In this document: positions 1-7,699 of the stretch, piece by piece
How the letters are laid out: each line of letters starts with the position of its first letter
How positions within the stretch are numbered: the stretch's first letter is position 1
Origin: Mxb001 sp964537955
GTDB taxonomy: Bacteria; Actinomycetota; Actinomycetes; S36-B12
NCBI GenBank assembly: GCA_964537955.1
Contig: CAZICY010000012.1
Span: 1 to 44,312, forward strand
Direction of reading: 5' to 3'
Length of the DNA stretch: 44,312 nucleotides
Program-made: the position numbers and the translations under genes
The notes under the pieces: generated by a model
Databases searched by the model: none
What the model was told of the DNA's origin: nothing
The model's input: only the letters and a program-made list of their open reading frames with translations

Positions 1-39
1 CGCAAGCAACGGGAGGAGCGACTCACGGTCGATGGGCAT
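1..39 (-). CDS. Possible 5' end of a divergent gene (partial, unidentified)
   Basis: Reading the minus strand from an ATG at 39, thirteen codons stay open to the window edge (MPIDRESLLPLLA). The frame would be divergent from the gene at 61. Thirteen residues are too few for family assignment, and no clear Shine-Dalgarno or correctly spaced -10 hexamer was found for it. It is listed because the neighbouring layout (divergent, short gap) fits the rest of the window. Confidence 0.25.
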   Translation of the reverse strand, partial: MPIDRESLLPLLA

Positions 40-48
40 CAGCTGTGC

Positions 49-54
49 GAGGAT
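49..54 (+). promoter_or_regulatory. Putative -10 element GAGGAT for the gene at 61
   Basis: GAGGAT is followed by exactly 6 nt (CCGGGC) and then the GTG at 61. Position 2 is A and position 6 is T. No Shine-Dalgarno is present, so a leaderless transcript starting at the GTG is inferred. Confidence 0.4.
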
Positions 55-60
55 CCGGGC

Positions 61-699
61 GTGAAGGCCATCGACGTCGCGCGCCGCGAGCGTCAGGAGC
101 TCTGCGACCTCTTTCTCGAGGTGGGACCCGATGCCCCCACCCTGTGCGCCGGCTGGACCACGCGCGACCTCGCCGCTCATCTCGTTGTGCGCGAGTCGCG
201 CCCCGATGCCGCGCTGGGGATCGTCATCAAGCCGCTTGCGGGGCACGCCGACGCCGTCCAGGCGAAGGTGGCGATGCGCCCCTGGGCCGAGCTCGTGCGC
301 GACGTGCGCACCGGGCCGCCGCTGCTCTCGCCTTTCCGCCTGCCGGGCGCACAGGGCCTCGCCGACCCCTTCGAGTTCACGATCCACCACGAGGATGTCC
401 GACGCGCCCGACCCGGATGGGAGCCGCGCCTGCTCCCGGCGGGCGAGCAGGACCTGCTCTGGCAGCGCTTGGCGCGCGCGGGCCGGCTGCTGGCCCGCAC
501 CAGCCCCGTCGGCGTCGCGCTGCGGCGCAGCGACACAGGGGAGTTGATCGTGGCCAAGCGCGGCACTCCGGCCGTCACCTTGATCGGCGAGCCTTTGGAG
601 CTGGTGCTGAGGCTCTACGGCCGGCAGGAATGCGTCGTGGACGTCGAAGGCTCCGAGGAGGCGGTCGCCCGCTTCGAAGCAGCACGCTTCGGGGTCTAG
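61..699 (+). CDS. TIGR03085-type maleylpyruvate isomerase / mycothiol-S-transferase family protein
   Basis: A 212-residue protein of the DinB-like, mycothiol-dependent maleylpyruvate isomerase N-terminal fold. The N-terminal half carries the family pattern: an early RxERQELCDLFLEVGPDAPTLC stretch, then the GWTTRDLAAHLVVRE motif (residues about 31-45) whose His sits in the predicted metal site, and FTIHHEDVRRA (about 106-116) supplying further His residues. The family is typical of mycothiol-producing actinobacteria, which agrees with mshD at 35428. The real substrate is unknown, and many members are annotated only as metal-binding proteins. The GTG start is chosen because of the correctly spaced -10 hexamer just upstream. 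It appears monocistronic, since the next gene has its own -10. Confidence 0.85.
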   Translation: MKAIDVARRERQELCDLFLEVGPDAPTLCAGWTTRDLAAHLVVRESRPDAALGIVIKPLAGHADAVQAKVAMRPWAELVRDVRTGPPLLSPFRLPGAQGLADPFEFTIHHEDVRRARPGWEPRLLPAGEQDLLWQRLARAGRLLARTSPVGVALRRSDTGELIVAKRGTPAVTLIGEPLELVLRLYGRQECVVDVEGSEEAVARFEAARFGV

Positions 700-719
700 T
701 GCCCGGCGCCCGGCACCCC

Positions 720-725
720 TAGCAT
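720..725 (+). promoter_or_regulatory. Putative -10 element TAGCAT for the ion channel gene
   Basis: TAGCAT ends 6 nt before the GTG at 732 and matches TANNNT. There is no ribosome-binding site between it and the start codon. Confidence 0.5.
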
Positions 726-731
726 CCCTGC

Positions 732-1577
732 GTGACCCCGCCTTCCCCCCGCACCGGCCGTCTGGCTCGCCTCGTCGACTCAGACGCCTTCAATCTCGTC
801 ATCGCCGGCGTCATCGTGGCCAACGCCGTCGTGCTCGGCCTGGAGACCTTCCCCGCCGTGATGTCCTCCTACGGGGACACGCTCATCGCTGCCAACAACG
901 TCTGCTACGCGATCTTCGTGGTCGAGCTGGTCCTGCGCTTCGCCTCCTACGGCCGGCGCCCGCAGGACTTCTTCAAGAGCGGCTGGAACATCTTCGACCT
1001 CATCATCATCGGAGGGGTCTGGATCCCCGGAGTGCGGGAGAACGCAACCCTCCTGAGAATCCTGCGCCTCGCGCGTATCGCCCGCCTGCTGCGCTTCCTG
1101 CCCGACGCTCGGGTGCTCATCGCCACGGTGGTGAGGTCGCTGCCGCCCCTGGGCAGCATCGTGATCCTCACCTTCCTCATCCTCTTCCTCTACGGCATGG
1201 TCGGCTGGGCGCTCTTCGGCGAGGCCCTCCCCGAGTCGTGGGGCACCATCACGCGCGCGATGCTCACCCTCTTCGTGCTGCTCACGCTCGAGAACTTCCC
1301 GACGTACCTCGAGGAGGCGCTCGCCGTCACCCCATGGGCGACGGTCTACTTCGTCTCCTACGTGCTCGTCGCAGCATTCGTGATCTTCAACCTGCTCATC
1401 GGCATCATCATCAGCTCGATGGAGAGCGCTCGGGAGCGCGAGGCGCTGCGCGAGGCCAAGGAGTCGGGCATCACGGGTGATGCCGTGGCGCGGATCCACG
1501 ACATCCGCGAGGCACTCGATGCCCTCGAGATGGACGTGCAGATCCTCCGGGATCGCGAGAAGGGCTCGCGGGAGTAG
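732..1577 (+). CDS. Voltage-gated cation channel, single-domain (bacterial Nav-like)
   Basis: A 281-residue integral membrane protein with one six-helix ion_trans domain, the size of homotetrameric BacNav channels. Visible parts are S1 (about 19-40), S2 (about 54-74), S3 (about 86-99), and S4 with five arginines at every third residue (R109, R112, R115, R118, R121). S5 follows (about 138-162), then a pore helix and filter (about 174-191) and S6 ending NLLIGIIISSM (about 220-230). The tail around 254-276 looks like the short C-terminal coiled coil that helps BacNav tetramerise. The filter reads TLENFPT (185-191), whereas the best-known BacNavs have TLESWxx, so sodium selectivity should not be assumed. 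The GTG start follows TAGCAT. The stop codon lies inside the -10 of the next gene, so the two are adjacent but probably separately transcribed. Confidence 0.88.
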   Translation: MTPPSPRTGRLARLVDSDAFNLVIAGVIVANAVVLGLETFPAVMSSYGDTLIAANNVCYAIFVVELVLRFASYGRRPQDFFKSGWNIFDLIIIGGVWIPGVRENATLLRILRLARIARLLRFLPDARVLIATVVRSLPPLGSIVILTFLILFLYGMVGWALFGEALPESWGTITRAMLTLFVLLTLENFPTYLEEALAVTPWATVYFVSYVLVAAFVIFNLLIGIIISSMESAREREALREAKESGITGDAVARIHDIREALDALEMDVQILRDREKGSRE

Positions 1578-1580
1578 CGT
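1575..1580 (+). promoter_or_regulatory. Putative -10 element TAGCGT for xylB
   Basis: TAGCGT overlaps the TAG stop of the channel gene and is followed by 6 nt and the ATG at 1587. It suggests that xylB is transcribed as a leaderless mRNA from its own promoter. Confidence 0.5.
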
Positions 1581-1586
1581 CTGCCC

Positions 1587-2969
1587 ATGCCGCTCGTCGC
1601 AGGAGTCGACTCCTCCACGCAGTCCGTCAAGGTCGTCGTGCGCGATGCCGAGACCGGAGACCTCGTGCGCGAGGGACGCGCCGTCCACCCCGACGGCACC
1701 GAGGTGCACCCCGATCATTGGTGGTCGGCGCTGGAGGAGGCAAGCGCGGGACTCCTCGACGGCGTCGAGGCCATGGCCGTCGCGGCCCAGCAGCACGGCA
1801 TGGTCGCCCTGGACGACACGGGCGAGGTCGTGCGGCCCGCACTGCTGTGGAACGACACGAGGTCGGCGCAGGACGCGGCGGATCTCGTCGCCGAATGGGG
1901 TGGCCCGCAGGCGTGGGCCGATGCCGTCGGCAGCGTGCCCGTCGCATCTTTCACCATCTCCAAGGTGCGCTGGCTGGCGCGGCAAGAGCCCGAGCTCGCG
2001 GCTCGCGTCGCGCGTGTGCTCCTGCCGCACGACTGGCTCACCTGGCGGCTCGCGGGGCGGCCCGCGGAGGCGACGACGGACCGTGGCGACGTCTCGGGCA
2101 CCGGCTACTGGTCGCCGGCCGCGGGTGACTACCGACGGGACCTGCTGGAGCTCGCCTTCGGGCGCGGGTACGACGTCCCCCGCGTCGCGGCGCCGCACGA
2201 GGTCGTCGGCGAGACCGCGGGGGGCATCGCCCTTGCCCCCGGCACCGGCGACAACATGGGCGCTGCCCTCGGCGTCGGCGCCCGTCCCGGGGACGTCGTG
2301 GTGTCGCTCGGCACCTCGGGCACGGCGTTTGCCGTGGCCGCCGCGCCCACCGCCGATCCCAGCGGGCAGGTCGCGGGCTTCGCGGATGCGACCGGGCGCT
2401 TCCTGCCGCTCGTGTGCACGCTCAATGCAGCTCGCGTCGTGTCCGCCGCCGCCGCCATGATCGGCACCGATATCGACGGCGCGACGCGCGCCGCGCTCGA
2501 GGCCGCGCCCGGAAGCGGCGGCCTGGTGCTGCTGCCCTACCTCGACGGGGAGCGCACCCCCAACCTGCCGGAGGCGACCGGGTCGATCCTGGGGCTCACG
2601 CGCGACGCGATGACGCCGGCCAACCTCGCGCGCGCCTCCATCGAAGGCATGCTGTGCGGGCTCGCCGACGCGGTCGACGCGCTGCGCGCGCAGGGGGTCG
2701 TGCCCGCGCGCATCATGCTCGTCGGCGGTGCCGCGGCCAATCCCGCGGTGCAGGAGGTGGCCACCACTGTCTTCGACCTTCCGGTCGTCGTGCCGCCGCC
2801 GGGGGAGTACGTCGCCGACGGCGCCGCGCGCCAGGCGGCCTGGGCCCTCCTCGGCGGCGCCGAGCCCCCGGCCTGGGTCCTCGCGGGTGAGGTCGTGCGG
2901 GACCCGGCTCCCGTGACCGCCATCCGGGAGGCCTACGTCGCGGCGCGGCGTACCGTCCACGGAGCCTGA
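1587..2969 (+). CDS. xylB: Xylulokinase (FGGY family)
   Basis: A 460-residue FGGY carbohydrate kinase that should phosphorylate D-xylulose to xylulose 5-phosphate for the pentose phosphate pathway in the cytoplasm. The N-terminal domain starts with AGVDSSTQSVKVVV, the phosphate-binding loop. QQHGMVALD and LLWNDTRS (about 70-90) are typical of xylulokinases, with the Asp of WNDTR in the active-site region. The C-terminal domain has the LGTSGTAFAV adenosine-site motif (about 240-250) and LVGGAAANPAVQ (about 376-387). Its identity rests mainly on linkage: xylA follows 139 nt downstream, then a pentose-type ABC transporter. Other FGGY substrates cannot be excluded from sequence alone. The start is fixed by ATG 6 nt after TAGCGT. 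Confidence 0.9.
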   Translation: MPLVAGVDSSTQSVKVVVRDAETGDLVREGRAVHPDGTEVHPDHWWSALEEASAGLLDGVEAMAVAAQQHGMVALDDTGEVVRPALLWNDTRSAQDAADLVAEWGGPQAWADAVGSVPVASFTISKVRWLARQEPELAARVARVLLPHDWLTWRLAGRPAEATTDRGDVSGTGYWSPAAGDYRRDLLELAFGRGYDVPRVAAPHEVVGETAGGIALAPGTGDNMGAALGVGARPGDVVVSLGTSGTAFAVAAAPTADPSGQVAGFADATGRFLPLVCTLNAARVVSAAAAMIGTDIDGATRAALEAAPGSGGLVLLPYLDGERTPNLPEATGSILGLTRDAMTPANLARASIEGMLCGLADAVDALRAQGVVPARIMLVGGAAANPAVQEVATTVFDLPVVVPPPGEYVADGAARQAAWALLGGAEPPAWVLAGEVVRDPAPVTAIREAYVAARRTVHGA

Positions 2970-3097
2970 GTCCTCGCCCCCCGGGGGCGTGACGAATTCG
3001 TTATCCATTCGGCTACTCCGCGGTATTGCGCAGGCCACCCCCCGGCCATATGTTCCCCCTGGCAACAATTCCCGGGGGGCTCCCTCCGGGCTGAGGC

Positions 3098-3104
3098 AAG
3101 GGGA
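3098..3104 (+). promoter_or_regulatory. Shine-Dalgarno AAGGGGA deciding the xylA start
   Basis: AAGGGGA sits 4 nt before the GTG at 3109. The frame is open further upstream to an ATG at 2989, but that extension has no ribosome-binding site and no resemblance to xylose isomerases, so GTG 3109 is preferred. Confidence 0.65.
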
Positions 3105-3108
3105 CTGC

Positions 3109-4269
3109 GTGGCCGACTACACCCCGACTCCCGAGGACCGCTTCGCCTTCGGCATGTGGACCATCGGCCATCCCGGTCGTGATCCCTTCGGTGACTCCAC
3201 GCGTCCCTCGATCGACCCGGTCGACTACGTCAAGGGCCTCGCCGATATCGGCGCCTGGGGTGTGAGCTTCCACGACGACGACCTCATGACCTTCGGTGCG
3301 CCCGAGTCCGAGCGCCGCGCACAGCTCGACCGCTTCAAGAAGGCCATCGATGAGACCGGGATCGTCTGCTCCATGGCGACGACCAATCTCTTCTGGCATC
3401 CGCTCTTCAAGGACGGCGCCTTCACCTCGAATGATCGTGATGTACGCCGCTACGCGATCGCCAAGTCCATGCGCAACCTCGATGTGGCCGCCGAGCTCGG
3501 TGCTCCGACGTATGTCTTCTGGGGTGGCCGCGAGGGCGTGGAGACCGCTGCTTCGAAGGAGCCGCAGGATGCCCTCGAGCGCTACCGCGAGGCGCTGGAC
3601 TTCCTTGCCGGATACGTCAAGGACAAGGGCTACGACATTCGCTTCGCGATCGAGCCCAAGCCCAATGAGCCACGGGGCGACACCTTCCTGCCGACCGTCG
3701 GCCATGCCCTGGCCTTCATCGAGACCCTGGATAACGCCGAGATGGTGGGCCTCAACCCCGAGGTCGCGCACGAGACGATGGCGGGCCTGAGCTTCTACCA
3801 GGGCGTCGCGCAGACGCTGTGGCAGGGCAAGCTCTTCCACATCGACCTCAATGACCAGAAGATCGGTCGCTACGACCAGGACCTGCGCTTCGGCTCCGAG
3901 GGCATCAAGGACGACTTCTTCCTCGTCCGCCTGCTCGAGAACTCCGGCTACGCCGGCCCGAAGCACTTCGACGCGCGCCCCTATCGCAACGAGGCCGGTG
4001 ACGGCATCTGGGACTTCGCCCGCGGATGCATGCGCACCTACCTCATCCTCAAGGAGAAGGCGCGCGAGTTCGACGCCAATCCCCGCGTGAAGCAGGCCTT
4101 CGCCGATGCCGGTGTGCCCGAACTCGCGCAGCCCACGGTGGGGCCGTATTCCACGGCCTCCGCCGACGCACTTCTCTCCGAGAAGTTCGACCCCGAAGCT
4201 CTGGCCAGCCGCGGCTACCGCAATGAGCAGCTGGACCAGTTGGTGATCGACACGATCCTCGGCGCCTAG
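3109..4269 (+). CDS. xylA: Xylose isomerase (actinobacterial short type)
   Basis: A 386-residue TIM-barrel enzyme converting D-xylose to D-xylulose. The length equals that of the Streptomyces-type (class I) enzyme, and the N-terminus (YTPTPEDRFAFGMWTIG) is characteristic. Catalytic and metal residues are present: His55 in FHDDD (54-58); Glu182 and Lys184 in EPKPNEPRG; Glu218 and His221 in NPEVAHE; Asp246 in HIDLND; and the DQD at 256-258. Two metal sites are therefore expected intact. The 139-nt gap after xylB probably carries its promoter and operator, but I could not place a convincing -10. A C/G-rich near-palindrome lies at 2975-2989. With xylB, xylF-H and a ROK regulator it forms a complete xylose utilisation locus. 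Confidence 0.97.
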   Translation: MADYTPTPEDRFAFGMWTIGHPGRDPFGDSTRPSIDPVDYVKGLADIGAWGVSFHDDDLMTFGAPESERRAQLDRFKKAIDETGIVCSMATTNLFWHPLFKDGAFTSNDRDVRRYAIAKSMRNLDVAAELGAPTYVFWGGREGVETAASKEPQDALERYREALDFLAGYVKDKGYDIRFAIEPKPNEPRGDTFLPTVGHALAFIETLDNAEMVGLNPEVAHETMAGLSFYQGVAQTLWQGKLFHIDLNDQKIGRYDQDLRFGSEGIKDDFFLVRLLENSGYAGPKHFDARPYRNEAGDGIWDFARGCMRTYLILKEKAREFDANPRVKQAFADAGVPELAQPTVGPYSTASADALLSEKFDPEALASRGYRNEQLDQLVIDTILGA

Positions 4270-4344
4270 CCGAGTCGGTCACCGCACCGCACCACGACCG
4301 CACCACCCTTGAAGCGCACAACCGCACGGCAGTATCCGACACAT

Positions 4345-4359
4345 GCAGGGTCGCCCTGC
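4345..4359 (+). promoter_or_regulatory. Inverted repeat in the xylF leader
   Basis: GCAGGG-TCG-CCCTGC is a perfect 6-bp inverted repeat with a 3-nt centre, ending 15 nt before the xylF ATG. It may be an operator half-site pair for the ROK regulator or a small 5' UTR hairpin close to the ribosome-binding site. A possible promoter lies upstream (TTGAAG at 4309-4314, CAGTAT at 4330-4335, spacing 15). Confidence 0.35.
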
Positions 4360-4374
4360 TGAGAAAGGACCCAG

Positions 4375-5529
4375 ATGTCCAAGCGCACTTTCGGAGCCAT
4401 CGCCGGCCTTGCCGCCGCTGGTCTCCTCCTTGCCGCCTGTGGCGGCAGCGGTGGCGACGCCGCATCGTCCAGCGCCGCACCCGCCAGCAGCTCCGCTGCT
4501 CCCGAGAGCAGCTCCGCGGCTCCCGCGCCCGTGGCTGCCAAGGTCGGCGTGATCCTCCCCGACGCAGCCTCCTCGGCTCGCTGGGAGACCGCGGACCGTC
4601 CGTTCCTCGAGCAGGCCTTCCAGGCGGCCGGCGTCGAGTACGACATCCAGAATGCCAATGGCGACAAGGCGAAGTTCGCCACCATCGCCGATCAGATGCT
4701 CGCCTCGGGCATCAACGTGCTCATGATCGTCAACCTCGACAGCCCCTCGGCTGCCGCGGTCATCGCGAAGGCTGACGCCCAGGGCGTGCCCACGATCGAC
4801 TACGACCGTCTCACCCTCGGTGGCGGCGCGCAGTACTACGTCTCCTTCGACAACGTCGCCGTCGGCACCAAGATCGGCGAGGGTCTCGTGACCTGCATGC
4901 AGAACAATGGCAACGACTCGGGCCCGGTCGTGCTCCTCAACGGCTCGCCGACCGACAACAACGCCACCCTCTTCAAGGAGGGCTACCAGGCGGTCATCGA
5001 GGGCGCGGGCTACACCATCGCGGCCGACCAGAGCGTTCCGGACTGGGACAACACCAAGGCCGGCACGATCTTCGAGCAGATCTACACCGAGACCGGTGGC
5101 GACATCATCGGTGTCGCTTCGGCCAATGACGGCCTTGGCGGCGCTGCCATCGCGGTCCTCGAGCGCAACGGCGTTGCCGGCGAGATCCCCGTCACCGGCC
5201 AGGACGCCACCGACGAGGGCCTGCAGCGCGTGCTCCTCGGCACCCAGTGCATGACCGTCTACAAGGCCATCAAGGCTGAGGCTGACGCCGCTGCCGCCCT
5301 GGCCGTGGCGCTCGCCAAGGGCGAGATCCCCACCGCTGACGGCCTCGCGACCGCTTCCGTGACTGACACGGAGACGGGCGGGACGGTCAAGGCTGTCCTC
5401 CTCGAGCCGATCTCGGTCTTCCCGGAGAACGTCAAGGACGTCATCGCTGACGGCTTCACCACCTACGATCGCGTCTGCACCACGCCCGCGATCCAGGAGA
5501 AGTGCGCGGAGTACGGCATCACCCCGTGA
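4375..5529 (+). CDS. xylF: Sugar (D-xylose) ABC transporter substrate-binding lipoprotein
   Basis: A 384-residue periplasmic-binding-protein type 1 (Peripla_BP_4) lipoprotein. The signal peptide is MSKRTFGAIAGLAAAGLLLAAC with lipobox LAAC and lipidated Cys22. A Ser/Ala/Pro-rich linker runs to about residue 54, where the mature fold starts (KVGVILPDAASSARWE). The body shows the XylF/ChvE-like features NANGDKAKFATIADQML, VPTIDYDRLTLGGGAQYYVSFDN and VTGQDATDEGLQRVLLGTQCMTVYKAI. D-xylose is the inferred ligand because of the adjoining xylA and xylB. ChvE-type proteins also bind other pentoses or hexoses. AAAGGA at 4364-4369, 5 nt before the ATG, defines the start. A strong hairpin after the gene separates it from xylG, which would favour excess binding protein over membrane components. 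Confidence 0.92.
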   Translation: MSKRTFGAIAGLAAAGLLLAACGGSGGDAASSSAAPASSSAAPESSSAAPAPVAAKVGVILPDAASSARWETADRPFLEQAFQAAGVEYDIQNANGDKAKFATIADQMLASGINVLMIVNLDSPSAAAVIAKADAQGVPTIDYDRLTLGGGAQYYVSFDNVAVGTKIGEGLVTCMQNNGNDSGPVVLLNGSPTDNNATLFKEGYQAVIEGAGYTIAADQSVPDWDNTKAGTIFEQIYTETGGDIIGVASANDGLGGAAIAVLERNGVAGEIPVTGQDATDEGLQRVLLGTQCMTVYKAIKAEADAAAALAVALAKGEIPTADGLATASVTDTETGGTVKAVLLEPISVFPENVKDVIADGFTTYDRVCTTPAIQEKCAEYGITP

Positions 5530-5561
5530 CGCAGTAGCACTTCATCACGCACGCCATGAAG

Positions 5562-5604
5562 AAGCAGCGGGGGCGGGTCGGAATCCGGCCCGCCCCCGTC
5601 GCTT
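5562..5604 (+). terminator. Strong GC hairpin between xylF and xylG
   Basis: A 13-bp stem (5569-5581 with 5585-5597, one G-U pair) closes an AAT loop. Outer pairs extend to AAGC/GCTT at 5562-5565 and 5601-5604, with one mismatch. The downstream run is only TTTCC, so intrinsic termination is probably partial, allowing reduced read-through into xylG-xylH. Confidence 0.7.
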
Positions 5605-5650
5605 TCCTGTCAGACTTGCCCGCGGCACACCGTCGACCCTGCGAGGAGCG

Positions 5651-6439
5651 ATGACCGATACCAGTGCACCCCTCCTGTCCCTGAGGGGAATCAACAAGAG
5701 CTTCGGCCCCGTCCACGTGCTGCGCGATGTCGATCTCGACGTCCGCGCCGGCCGAGTCACCGCACTCGTGGGTGACAACGGCGCCGGCAAGTCCACGCTC
5801 ATCAAGGGGATTGCGGGCATCTATCCCTTCGACAGTGGCGAGGTCAGCTTTGAGGGCAAGCCCGTCTCCATCGGCGCCCCTAAGCAGGCCAATGACCTCG
5901 GCATTGAGGTCGTCTACCAAGACCTCGCGCTGTGCGACAACCTCGACGTGGTCCACAACATGTTCCTCGGCCGTGAGATCAAGTCCGGCGTCACTCTGAA
6001 TGAGACCGAAATGGAGAAGCGTGCAGGCGAGACCCTCAAGGGATTGTCGGTGCGCACCCTCAAGTCGCTGCGCCAGCAGGTCTCGAGCCTTTCCGGAGGA
6101 CAGCGTCAGACCGTGGCCATCGCACGCGCCGTGCTGTGGAACTCCAAGCTCGTGATCCTCGACGAGCCCACCGCTGCCCTCGGTGTCGCCCAGACCGAGC
6201 AGGTCCTCAACCTCGTGCGCCGGCTGGCCGACAACGGCCTCGGCGTCATCCTCATCTCGCACAACATGAACGACGTCCAGGCCGTCGCCGACGACATCGC
6301 CTGCCTCTACCTCGGCCAGTTGGCCGCGCAGGTCGAGAAGTCCACGGTGTCATCGCAGCAGGTGGTCGAACTCATCACGACCGGTCGATCCGGGGAGATC
6401 GGATTGCAGCCTGAGGCTGCGATGGGAGGTGCCGCATGA
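5651..6439 (+). CDS. xylG: Sugar ABC transporter ATP-binding protein, single NBD
   Basis: A 262-residue ABC ATPase with one nucleotide-binding domain. It has Walker A GDNGAGKST (41-49), a Q-loop in VVYQDLAL, the signature LSGGQRQ (about residue 149), Walker B LVILDEPTAALG and the switch His in ISHNMND. E. coli XylG and RbsA carry two tandem NBDs in about 500 residues. Here a single NBD must homodimerise, as in the FrcA-type transporters of other bacteria. AGGAG at 5644-5648 lies only 2 nt from the ATG, which is unusually tight. The stop codon overlaps the xylH start (ATGA at 6436), so translation is coupled. It energises uptake of the sugar bound by XylF. Confidence 0.93.
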   Translation: MTDTSAPLLSLRGINKSFGPVHVLRDVDLDVRAGRVTALVGDNGAGKSTLIKGIAGIYPFDSGEVSFEGKPVSIGAPKQANDLGIEVVYQDLALCDNLDVVHNMFLGREIKSGVTLNETEMEKRAGETLKGLSVRTLKSLRQQVSSLSGGQRQTVAIARAVLWNSKLVILDEPTAALGVAQTEQVLNLVRRLADNGLGVILISHNMNDVQAVADDIACLYLGQLAAQVEKSTVSSQQVVELITTGRSGEIGLQPEAAMGGAA

Positions 6440-7692
6440 GCGCGCAGGTGACGGACGTCGATGTGCCGGCTGCGGGTGACACCGGTGGCATAGGGCAGGC
6501 GGTCCGCGACTATTGGGCGCGTGTCCGCGGCGGTGACATCGGGTCCCTTCCCGCCGTACTGGGCCTCATTGCGCTCGTCATCCTCTTCGGCGCACTCGAG
6601 GGATCGACCTTCCTGTCCATCTTCAATTTCGCCAACCTCATCAATCAGAGCGCGGCGATCATCGTGCTCGCGATGGGTCTGGTCTTCGTGCTGCTCCTCG
6701 GCGAGATCGACCTGTCGGCTGGCTTCGCGGCTGGCACTTCGGCGGCCATCCTCGCTGTGGCATTGAACAGCTGGGGCCTCGCGTGGCCCGTGGCCCTCCT
6801 CGCCGCACTCCTCACGGGCTCGATCATCGGCTTGACCATCGGAACGCTCGTGGCCCGCCTGGGGATTCCCAGCTTCGTCGTGACGCTGGCCATGTTCCTC
6901 GCCCTCCAGGGCGCCATGCTGCTCATCATCGGCGAAGGCGGCACCATCCCGATTCGCAGCGAGGCCATCCTCGTCGTGATGAACGGCAACATGCCGGTGA
7001 TCGCAGGCTGGATTCTTGCGGTCATCGTCGTGGGCGGCTTCGCCCTCACGACCCTTCTCGCCATCCGTCGACGTCGCAAGGCGGGCCTGCCGGCCGAGGC
7101 CATGAGCGTCTGGGCAGCCAAGGTCATCGCCCTCGGAGTGCTCATCTTCGTGGCGACGTACCTGCTCAATCAAGAGCGCCAACTCGCGACGGCCAAGGTC
7201 GTGATCCAGGGTGTCCCGTGGGTCGTCGTGGTCATCCTCGTGCTGCTCGTCGGCCTCACGTTCATCCTGCAGCGCACGGGCTTCGGCCGGCACGTCTACG
7301 CCGTCGGCGGCAATCGCGAGGCGGCGCGACGCGCGGGCATCAACGTCAAGGGCCTGATGATCACCTGCTTCATCTTCTGTTCCACACTGGCAGCGGTGGC
7401 AGGTGTCCTCCTCGCTTCACGTGATAACTCCGTCTCGCCGACCACAGGTGGCGCGCAGACCCTGCTCTTCGCCGTGGGCGCGGCAGTCATCGGCGGCACC
7501 AGTCTCTTCGGCGGCCGCGGCAAGATCCGCGACGCGGTCATCGGTGGCCTGGTCATCGCCGTCATCGCCAACGGCCTGCCGCTCATCACGCAGCAGTCGG
7601 GCATCCAGTTCGTCGTCACGGGGCTGGTGCTCCTCGTTGCCGCCAGCGTCGACGCGATCTCACGCAGGCGCGCCTCCGCCACCGGCAGTTAG
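6436..7692 (+). CDS. xylH: Sugar ABC transporter permease (BPD_transp_2)
   Basis: A 418-residue multi-spanning inner membrane permease of the ribose/xylose class. About ten or more hydrophobic segments are visible, starting near residue 36 (LPAVLGLIALVILFGALEG). The conserved core includes LGEIDLSAGFAAGTSAA (about 91-107) and the cytoplasmic coupling region GGNREAARRAGINVKGL (about 290-306). The C-terminal segment GTSLFGGRGKIRDAVIGG is typical of XylH/RbsC permeases. A hydrophilic loop RRRRKAGLPAEAMS (about 211-224) separates the two halves. It begins within the xylG stop codon and ends 7 nt before the ROK regulator, so xylG-xylH and probably the regulator form one transcript. Confidence 0.94.
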   Translation: MSAQVTDVDVPAAGDTGGIGQAVRDYWARVRGGDIGSLPAVLGLIALVILFGALEGSTFLSIFNFANLINQSAAIIVLAMGLVFVLLLGEIDLSAGFAAGTSAAILAVALNSWGLAWPVALLAALLTGSIIGLTIGTLVARLGIPSFVVTLAMFLALQGAMLLIIGEGGTIPIRSEAILVVMNGNMPVIAGWILAVIVVGGFALTTLLAIRRRRKAGLPAEAMSVWAAKVIALGVLIFVATYLLNQERQLATAKVVIQGVPWVVVVILVLLVGLTFILQRTGFGRHVYAVGGNREAARRAGINVKGLMITCFIFCSTLAAVAGVLLASRDNSVSPTTGGAQTLLFAVGAAVIGGTSLFGGRGKIRDAVIGGLVIAVIANGLPLITQQSGIQFVVTGLVLLVAASVDAISRRRASATGS

Positions 7693-7699
7693 GCCACTT

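Noticed and set aside
2975..2989. CGCCCCCCGGGGGCG near-palindrome after xylB as a terminator
   Set aside because: There is no loop and no U-tract, and the C and G runs are of unequal length. It could be incidental in GC-rich DNA.
780..3068. A 762-codon open frame on the minus strand opposite the channel and xylB genes
   Set aside because: It is low-complexity (Arg/Gly/His/Asp/Glu-rich), has no recognisable domain and mirrors the codon structure of the plus-strand genes; this is the usual antisense shadow in high-GC DNA.
2989..3108. Forty-codon N-terminal extension of xylose isomerase from ATG 2989
   Set aside because: No homology to xylose isomerases and no ribosome-binding site, while GTG 3109 has AAGGGGA and starts at the conserved N-terminus.
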